Assembly (NCBI GenBank): GCA_009363875.1
Contig: CM018688.1
Coordinates: 56,211,001-56,275,000 of the forward strand
Length of the DNA stretch: 64,000 nucleotides
Direction of reading: 5' to 3'
Source of the DNA: Mikania micrantha
Taxonomy: Eukaryota > Streptophyta > Magnoliopsida > Asterales > Asteraceae
Shown: piece after piece, positions 56,914 through 64,000 of the stretch
How the letters are laid out: the number at the start of each line of letters is the position of its first letter
How positions within the stretch are numbered: the stretch's first letter is position 1
The notes under the pieces: model-generated
The model's database searches: none
The model's input: only the letters and a program-made list of their open reading frames with translations
What the model was told of the DNA's origin: nothing
Position numbers and translations under genes: made by a program

Positions 56914-57420
56914 GATGGTATGAAGGTGCTTTTCATGCTCAGTCTTGGACTTGGACTAAATCAAAATATCTTCAATGAAGACGGTGACAAGCCTAACAAG
57001 GTATGGTCTACAAGCTCGGTTCATTAAGTCCGTAAACAAGCTGGTGCAATAGCTAAGCCAAAAGGCATCACCATGAGCTCGTAGTGTCAATACCTTGTAC
57101 GAAACCTGGTTTTTGGTATGTCGTCTTCGTGAACACGCAATTGATGATAGCCAGAACGAAGATCGATCTTTGAGAAGCATTTTGCACCTTGGAGTTGATC
57201 AAAGAAGTCATCTATTCGAGGCAAGGGGTATTGGTTCTTAATCATGAGCTTGTTGAGTTCACGATAGTCGATACACATTCGAAAGAGAGCTGTCTTTCTT
57301 CTCACAAATATGACGGGTGCACCCCATGGGGAGAAACAGTGTTGGATGAATCTCTTATTAGATAATTCTTGCAGTTGACTTGCAAGTTCATGAAGTTCAT
57401 GGGGAGAAACAAGCTTGTAA
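56914..57420 (-). pseudogene. Ty3/gypsy reverse transcriptase (upstream half)
   Basis: Minus strand from about 57400: SNKRFIQHCFSPWGAPVIF, FRMCIDYRELNKL, the YPLPRIDDFFDQL block, FSKIDLRSGYHQL, and after a frame change LMNRACRPYLV and FIEDILI (the catalytic YxDD position reads IEDI). A stop replaces the Tyr that normally follows DILI (near 56938). The sequence runs to the S1 insertion and resumes at 48684. Beyond 57420 the element is lost. Confidence 0.88.
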
Positions 57421-57743
57421 CTGTTTACTTTGACTTATATATGTCATTAGCTTTAGAGCATACCGTACTCAAGATGTTTGAACGGTTTTGGGCATCGGTA
57501 TCTTGGTTATATCAGAATATTACACATTTGGTTTCAAATTGAACTGGATTCGACTTTCAGTGGGTTTCAATTTCACTTCGCATATAATTTTAAACTTTTC
57601 ATGTGTTGTAAGCAAGTTTTGTTATGAAAATGGTTTTGCTCATCCATTTGATGTTTAATTAACATCATAGTAATTCTTGATGGTATTTACTACACTAAGT
57701 AGCATGGCACATGGCAGTTACGTTTCTCCGACGTCGTTTGTGT
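57421..57743. other. Unassigned sequence right of the gypsy fragment
   Basis: Starts TGTAACTGTTTAC near 57415, which resembles an LTR start, but no TSD or matching end was established. Confidence 0.35.
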
Positions 57744-58323
57744 ACCAAGCAGCATCTGTGGACTCCAGTGGATATTTTCACACTGGAGCGCACAGGAGTG
57801 GTGGTAACCGGGAACAGCCGGTGGCATACGACGTTCTTTCTTGTGGAAACTAAGAACAACCGGTGGTTTATAGTTTTTTTCCGGTTATGCCCTCAGCTGG
57901 TCAAGAAGTTCCGAATATTCCGATAAGTGGGAGTTCATGCAAGTATTGATTTAATTCTCCAGGTTTCCACAGGATGATCATGGAGTTCATGTAGCAATAA
58001 AAAATTCAGGTTCTTCATTATGCTTATTATATTTCTGGATCTTAAATTGATTATTTGTTTCAGAGTCTTGGATCTTTGACCAAACCAAGAACATCATGTT
58101 TTCTTTCTCAAGAAATAATCGGTTCTTACAAATTACAATTGTTCTAGCTTTATGTAAAAAAAAACACTAATATATATTTTTGTGTGTGTTTGTGTAATTT
58201 ATCATATGATTTTATTAGCACTCAATTCTTGATTTAATTCCATGTTTCGAATTCTGGATTGAGTTAAGATCCTCTCATGATTAGCAAATACGGATAAATA
58301 GTCCCCTCTGATAACAGATCGTC

Positions 58324-58354
58324 CCCGCCGCAACGCGCGGGTGGCACATCCTAG
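58324..58354 (+). mobile_element. Helitron-type 3' terminus, copy 1
   Basis: A GC-rich hairpin CCCGCCGCAACGCGCGGG is followed by TGGCACATCCTAG and then T. Hairpin plus CTAG|T is the classic plant Helitron end. The 5' TC end was not found; the body lies to the left. Confidence 0.75.
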
Positions 58355-59029
58355 TTTAACATAATTATAAACCTTTATTTTATAAACCTAAATATGCATA
58401 AATACAAACTAAAGAATATGAATGTAAAATATTCATATTGATAATACAAACCAAGCAGCATCTGTGGACTCCAGTGGATATTTTCACACTGGAGCGCACA
58501 GGAGTGGTGGTAACCGGGAACAGCCGGTGGCATACGACGTTCTTTCTTGTGGAAACTAAGAACAACCGGTGGTTTATAGTTTTTTTCCGGTTATGCCCTC
58601 AGCTGGTCAAGAAGTTCCGAATATTCCGATAAGTGGGAGTTCATGCAAGTATTGATTTAATTCTCCAGGTTTCCACAGGATGATCATGGAGTTCATGTAG
58701 CAATAAAAAATTCAGGTTCTTCATTATGCTTATTATATTTCTGGATCTTAAATTGATTATTTGTTTCAGAGTCTTGGATCTTTGACCAAACCAAGAACAT
58801 CATGTTTTCTTTCTCAAGAAATAATCGGTTCTTACAAATTACAATTGTTCTAGCTTTATGTAAAAAAAAACACTAATATATATTTTTGTGTGTGTTTGTG
58901 TAATTTATCATATGATTTTATTAGCACTCAATTCTTGATTTAATTCCATGTTTCGAATTCTGGATTGAGTTAAGATCCTCTCATGATTAGCAAATACGGA
59001 TAAATAGTCCCCTCTGATAACAGATCGTC

Positions 59030-59060
59030 CCCGCCGCAACGCGCGGGTGGCACATCCTAG
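59030..59060 (+). mobile_element. Helitron-type 3' terminus, copy 2
   Basis: Identical to copy 1, 706 bp downstream. The flank beyond CTAG is duplicated as well, so this is a tandem duplication and not a second insertion. Confidence 0.75.
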
Positions 59061-59339
59061 TTTAACATAATTATAAACCTTTATTTTATAAACCTAAATA
59101 TGCATAAATACAAACTAAAGAATATGAATGTAAAATATTCATATTGATAATAAATCTAATTGTAAAAGAAAACTATCTAAAATCTATAGTTTATAAGGGA
59201 GTTGTTAGGAAGTTAAATATTTTTAGATATAAGTATTGGAGATTATAAAACTATAAAGCTTTAGTAAATATAAATGATAATTTTACATATTTTTAATAAA
59301 AAGATTTACACAAACTAATAAGAGATAAATTAGGAGGGG

Positions 59340-61263
59340 TGAAATTGACAATTAATGAAAAAGCTCCTACCCCTTCCCCCTTCCCAACCCGTAAATCCGA
59401 CTAGATACACGCCGGAATCCGGCCATGCATTGGTGAGACCCCAAAACGACTCAAGAGTACATCAAACGAACGAATTTTTAATGCCCCATGACTAAAAATA
59501 CATATTTAACACATCTGGTTCATAAAACACACATTAATAACAACCTTTAATCCATCTTTTGTTGATCTGAATCCGTAAGTTTAACCAAAAATTAAACCCA
59601 ACGTTAGGTACGAATTAAGCATCAAAATCATGGGGTTTTTACTCCCTTCAACATTGCGAACGAAACCTTATTCATAATTCTCTCTTTAATCGACTGAAAC
59701 TCGCAGAATCGGCTCAAGAACACCCACGTCTGAAGGTTACTCGAACTCGAAGAATACTACATCAATCCAAGTAAGTAATAGGTTCATTCTGACCAGTTTT
59801 TGATGGGGAACAAAGTCCTATGATTTTAAGCCGTAACAGATCCTTAATAGAACAAATTGGATCGAATTTGGTTCTAGGGTTCATCGGTGATTTGGGGAAG
59901 CTTTGGGTTAGAATATAACAAAAACAGAAACGAGTATCCTTCTGTGAACCACCCTTGGTTAGATGGTAAGGCTCGGTTGTAATCCATAGGTGGCCTGGGC
60001 TCGAAAACCGGCACCGGCCAAATCCCAATTTTTATTTATTTAACTATTTTGAACTCCAAAATTTCTAAAAAAATTAAATAAAATCTAAAATAATATTTCA
60101 AATATTCTGTAAAAATTTGATAATTTTTCAGAACATAATTTATTTATTTTTCTATTTAATTTTAATTAAATAGTTTTAAATAGGTTAATAATATTAAAAG
60201 TTTTCTAAAAATTCTATAAAAATTCTAGAAATTATTAAACACATTTATAAACGTTTTGGAAGATTTTTATTAAATTTTGAGTATAACTTTTATAAAATCT
60301 ATTATGTAATCGTTTAAATCATTTTCTTTAAAAAAAGAAATTTATAAAAATATTATAAAAATTAAGAAAATGATGTTGTACATTCTGGAACAATCTTATA
60401 ACAACAAAATTATACTTATTTGGATAAATTAATTGTTTGAAATAAAACTCAATCAAACCTTACTTTAAAAATCTATAAAAGTTAATTTCTAATATTATTT
60501 TAGAATATTTTAATTAAATATTTTGAATTTGTATGAAATATTTTATTTATTTTATTTTAAATGAATAAAGTATTATTCAAAGAATTAAAACAAGAAATTT
60601 ATATAATTCAAGAAATTGAATTATAAAACTTATAGTAATATTTTATTTTGGATTATTCAAATATAAATACTATCATATCTATATTTGATATTTCTTTTAT
60701 TATTACAAATGGGGATTATAATTTTCAAAATAGGGTTTTGTGAATTTCAACTTAGACTTTTAGGATCATATTTTAAACTTTAGAACTTCTAAAAATAACT
60801 CAAATGCTTATACAAATCCATACAATAATATAGGGTGATTTGTGATTCCCAAATCCATATATCCATTCAAAGATATCTTTGGACAAGTTAAAGACAAGTG
60901 AGTTTCTTATTAGACTATTGCTACATCTTATTTTATATATCTCTATATCAATTGTATGATATTTTCATCAACTACGCAAATAATTGATCAAATCTTATTT
61001 TATATGTGTAATAGGTTATATCACTTGGATGAAGACACATTTAGGATACATGGACCTAGATAATTATTATTAAAGAATGTTATTTATTTTGGATTTTGTT
61101 ATGTAATGTCAAATGGACCGTGATGTTTTATTTGAATGTTATGATGAATCTTATGTATGATTTAATGAGATGTTTAAATATTGAAACTTAGAAAGTAACC
61201 CCATGAGCTATGAACAATCAAACTCGCGCCCCGACGTATTCCGTCGTCAGTTAGAACGTGACA
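59340..61263 (+). repeat. LTR S4 (3' end certain, start not resolved)
   Basis: Ends CATGAGCTATGAACAATCAA, then CCGACGTATTCCG and AACGTGACA at 61263, parallel to the S2 end (GAGCTTTTGAACAATCTAC, CCGACGTTTCCGCC). A leader-like segment lies at 59690-59765, a tRNA-like segment at 59950-60020, and long AT-rich sequence at 60040-60850. No PBS follows, so it is a solo LTR or LTR fragment. A TSD was not identified. Confidence 0.6.
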
Positions 61264-62690
61264 AACTTAACGTTAAGAAAACAGAAGTATTTTGGCCATC
61301 ATGTAATGTGGTGAAGGTGAAGGACGGGTTGTTCCCTTTCAGGATTGGAAGACCGGTGTTGGGTGTAAAACTTCTTGGGGGTGCTGTTAATCGAGATGCG
61401 GGTTCCATTATTAGTTTGGCTGTAAAAAGGGCATCTCATGCTGTGGAGTTAATGAGTTATCTTCCATGTCTACAAGACCCTCAATGTGAGTTCCTTTTGC
61501 TCCGCTCATGTACAGGAGTCGCAAAGCTATTGTTCGGTTTAAGAACATGCAAGCCTATATACGTAGGGGAAGCGGATTCTGTTTTTGAGAACGGGCTTCA
61601 AGGGGCAATCGAGGATATCGTTGTTTGCGGTGGTCCTTTTATTAGGGATTTTCAATGGAGGCTGGCTTCACTCCCAACCCGTTTTGGAGGATTGGGTTTA
61701 TGTTCAGCTGATGACCTATCTCTATACGCTTTTGTGGCCTCAAGGGCACAATAATGGAGTCTACAGGACCGCATTTTTCGGGATTGTGGTATGGATGGGA
61801 TAGATTCTGATTATGGTTGTGGGATATATCTTTTTCACATGTCCCTTCACGATTTCGATCTTAGCTGTTTCACTAATAAGAATATTGCCCGCTAAAGCTC
61901 ATATATCTTGGCAAGTGCCTTATTTAGTGGAATCATTCATAGTTTGGGAGTGAAGTTCGATCTATTGTATCGTCAAAAAGCGGTTTTGGAATGTCTTCGG
62001 GAATCTCGTGCTTAGGATTTCCCGAGAGTTGTCCATATTGAAGGATTTGGGAAACGTATGTCAGTTGTGGAATATCGGAAAATTCAGAAGTACCAGCTAA
62101 CGATTCCTCTATTTTCACCCGATGAGCCATGTCCAGTTTGTCACAAAGTATGTTTGGATTCTTTTGGAGAGATTGCGGTACATTGCAAGGAGTTACATGG
62201 TTTTAAATACATGCATGATTTGGTCAGAGATGTTCTATGGGATGTTCTTAAATGAGTAGGAATTTCTGCTAAAAAGGAGCCCCTCAGGTGATCTTCCTAA
62301 AGATCCACTCGAAAGGAGGTCTACTCTACGACCAACTAATATTATTGTGTTCGGATGGGAAGGCGGAAGCACACTTGTGTGGACCTTACAGGAGTGTCAT
62401 CTCTTGTTGGGCTTAGGGACACTGGATTCAAGGGGTCAGGCTGCATTAAAGGCGGAATCAAGGTTGTTTGGAGAATCAACATGTGTTTACCCTCTTTGCT
62501 TTTGATACTTTGGTTTCCTAGCCCCGGAGGCTATGAATTTTCAAAACATAGTTCAAGGGGTCATGCTAATAATTTCTCGGCCCCTAGGACCCAATAGTAG
62601 GATTAGTTTCGCGATTTAAAAGGGTGTTGCGGCGCAACAGATTGCCTGTTTACGTGCCAGTTTATTGTAATCCTTCACTTATGTTAATGA
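61264..62690 (+). pseudogene. 3' part of a non-LTR retrotransposon with restriction-like-endonuclease features
   Basis: In frame with 61203-61754 it shows NVKKTEVFWPSC, the GVKLLGGAV block, LPCLQDPQCEFLLLRSCTGV and FGGLGLCSADDLSLYAF, the reverse-transcriptase thumb and linker seen in a widespread plant RT-like family. After broken sequence (61755-62057) comes CPVCHKVCLDSFGEIAVHC (a C-x2-C..H-x4-C-like knuckle, 62058-62255). Then a frameshifted IIVFGWEGG / HTCVDLTGVSSLVGL block appears, like the PD..D core of restriction-like endonucleases in R2/CRE-type elements (inference from the motif order). A FLAPEAMNF-like end and an ISFAI-KGVAAQQIA block finish near 62690. Stops and at least two frameshifts make it non-functional. 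Confidence 0.72.
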
Positions 62691-63189
62691 TATTGACGTT
62701 TCACAGGATGAACAGTATTTCTCTCAAATTTACATATGAACAATAACTTTTCCCCTAGTTTTGCCCTTCATCACCATACTTTGCCCCCTCCTATTTTAAT
62801 TGGGCGTGGATGGCCCACCCAAATGAACCAAGCCACCCCGGTTGATCCGTAAATTTTTTTTTTGTTTTTACAGTTCAACCATTTACAACAAACCGCCCAA
62901 CACACCACCTGATGGTTACTATCACACTCCCACTTGTTTGGACATTTTTCTACCAAGCGAGTATGAAACTGATTCACTCTCTTTCATATGTGGTGCTTAC
63001 GTTGTATGTCATCACACTCAGCTCGATCATAGTCTCTTAGGGATAAGATTTAAAGCAACGGGAGGGAAATAAAAAGATTTGAGAAACATCATATCAGTAA
63101 TTAACGATTTGATTATTTAACATATATATAAAAGCACACGTACAGACAATTATAAAATAGTAAAAGTGAAAGAAACAGATGATCAGGAA
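62691..63189. other. Intergenic sequence between LINE relic and the 3' side of the small gene
   Basis: Nothing coding recognised. It should contain the 3' UTR of the minus-strand gene near 63189-63100; ATTTAATTA-like AT-rich sequence is present but no clear AATAAA. Confidence 0.45.
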
Positions 63190-63705
63190 TTAATCATCGT
63201 AGTTATCCCTCTTGAATGCATTTGGTTGGATCATCCGGAAGTTAAACTTAGGTGCCGGCAAACCCACCCCATCAACCGCTTGTGAATCAGAAACTTCAGT
63301 TCGAGAATCATCTAATGGTCTCACAGCTTCAACAGACGGTAGTTGACCAGAAGCATAGTTATTGCCGATACCGGAATATTGAGAATCATTCACCGGTCTC
63401 ACAGCTCCGGTAGACGGTGGTTGAGCATAAGCATAGTAATCTTGGCCGCCGGAGACTTGAGAATTATCGAACTGCCTCACACCATCAATAGACGGTAGTT
63501 GATCATAATTAGAAGCATAGTCGTAATCACGGGTGCCGGAAAGTTGAGAATTATTTACCGGCATCGCGGCTCCAAAAGACGGTGATTGATCATCAACCGA
63601 CTTCCCTTCAACATATCTGGGACTAGTTATCGTCTCGTCTTGGTTTGGCTGACCACCGAACACATGTGAAAAAGAGGGAACTGGTGGTTCGTCGGAGGGA
63701 TTCAT
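63190..63705 (-). CDS. Small repetitive hydrophilic protein, function unknown (171 aa)
   Basis: One intact exon from ATG at 63705-63703 to TAA at 63192-63190. I do not recognise the family. The protein is acidic and rich in Ser, Asp, Gln, Pro and Tyr, with no signal peptide, membrane segment or Cys. From residue about 40 it consists of four imperfect units of 24-28 residues, each with a (Q)LPS-x3-AVRP-x-(N/D)(D/N)SQ-type core followed by a Gly/Tyr-rich part. It ends with a different, basic-acidic tail PAPKFNFRMIQPNAFKRDNYD. It looks intrinsically disordered. A TATA box 50-60 bp upstream and the unbroken frame among decayed neighbours support a real gene; a lineage-specific protein is likely. 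Confidence 0.65.
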   Translation of the reverse strand: MNPSDEPPVPSFSHVFGGQPNQDETITSPRYVEGKSVDDQSPSFGAAMPVNNSQLSGTRDYDYASNYDQLPSIDGVRQFDNSQVSGGQDYYAYAQPPSTGAVRPVNDSQYSGIGNNYASGQLPSVEAVRPLDDSRTEVSDSQAVDGVGLPAPKFNFRMIQPNAFKRDNYDD

Positions 63706-63751
63706 TTTGCATATGGTCTGTCTGATACCTACAAAGCTACAACCTGGATTA

Positions 63752-63764
63752 TATATTTATATAT
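63752..63764 (-). promoter_or_regulatory. TATA box of the small minus-strand gene
   Basis: The minus strand reads TATATAAATATAT about 47-60 bp before the ATG at 63705, leaving room for a short 5' UTR. Confidence 0.55.
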
Positions 63765-63765
63765 C

Positions 63766-63893
63766 AAAAGTAATTAACTACTCCTACAGGTGAAGCATCG
63801 TGGAAAAAACCTATATTATATAGTAGCATTGTATTATGTATATAAAAAGTAATTAACTACTCGCGGAGGCCGGCGAAGCAGCATGGAAAAAAC
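63766..63893. repeat. Short direct duplication upstream of the small gene
   Basis: AAAAGTAATTAACTACTC followed by a GTGAAGCATCGTGGAAAAAAC-type segment occurs at 63766-63811 and again, diverged, at 63845-63893. It lies in the promoter region. Confidence 0.8.
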
Positions 63894-63929
63894 ATGCATA
63901 CATACCAGGAAAATAATAAAGAATATAAC

Positions 63930-64000
63930 TAGAGGTGGCAATTTTTACCCATATCAAAGAAAATAGGTTGGTTTGGGTAAACAATTGTAGTATAATGGAT
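63930..64000. mobile_element. Possible start of another short-motif MITE, cut by the window end
   Basis: CTAGAGGTGGCAATTTTTAC resembles the AGAGGTGCACAAA-type terminus at 9499. The other end lies outside. Confidence 0.3.

Larger units (their letters stand above)
57744..59155 (+). repeat. Perfect-looking 706-bp tandem duplication
   Basis: 57744-58449 and 58450-59155 correspond base for base as far as I can read (about 703 bp), starting ACCAAGCAGCATCTGTGG and ending ATTCATATTGATAATA. Each copy carries a Helitron-type 3' end and a frame of 58-60 codons (57744-57926, 58450-58632) whose product I do not recognise. Confidence 0.92.

Noticed and set aside
57415..61263. Full solo LTR from TGTAACTGTTT (57415) to 61263
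   Set aside because: The flanks AAGCT and AACTT do not match, and Helitron sequence lies between, so the start of S4 is left open.

Overview
This is plant nuclear DNA, almost certainly eudicot and probably Asteraceae. It is AT-rich, its genes have introns, and LTR retrotransposons primed by initiator tRNA-Met (TGGTATCAGAGC) dominate. It also holds RTE-type LINEs, SINEs, Helitron ends, MITEs and an endogenous pararetrovirus fragment. The family assignment is inference: arrays of several CrRLK1L-like kinase domains in one gene are familiar from composites, but no marker gene settles it.

Layout. 1-5624: the 5' end of a decayed Ty3/gypsy element on the minus strand (protease, gag, PBS, 3.9 kb LTR), inserted directly into a caulimovirid-like fragment at 5625-7270. 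7271-13200: an AT-rich patchwork of SINE heads, a possible Helitron end, several MITEs with clear target-site duplications (TSDs) and a gypsy scrap. 13205-28200: the only substantial gene locus. It is a tandem-duplicated receptor-kinase-like region with four kinase exons (three pseudokinases, one with intact catalytic motifs) and a series of short phase-0 exons, riddled with SINEs and MITEs.

28960-57420: a nested transposon stack that can be unpicked from TSDs. A Ty1/copia end is abutted by a minus-strand gypsy element. That gypsy was hit by a 4.4 kb RTE LINE (19-bp TSD), and the LINE by a 13.07 kb LTR element (TSD CTAGT, LTRs of 4764 bp each). Separately, the gypsy reverse transcriptase was split by a solo LTR (TSD TCTAG), which holds a second solo LTR (TSD ACAAT), which holds a third (TSD TGGCC). 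57744-59152: an apparently perfect 706-bp tandem duplication carrying a Helitron-type 3' end. 59340-61263: another LTR, ending against the 3' part of a non-LTR element with restriction-like-endonuclease features (61264-62690). 63190-63705: a small intact minus-strand gene for a repetitive hydrophilic protein of unknown function, with a TATA box.

The kinase exons are all bounded by consensus splice sites in phase 0, so they could splice into one multi-kinase protein in which an active kinase is joined to pseudokinases. This is the most likely host function here. The large 13 kb element looks recently inserted (nine differences by eye between its LTRs) although its pol region is wrecked, which suggests it was mobilised in trans. 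All coordinates and counts come from reading by eye without alignment software.
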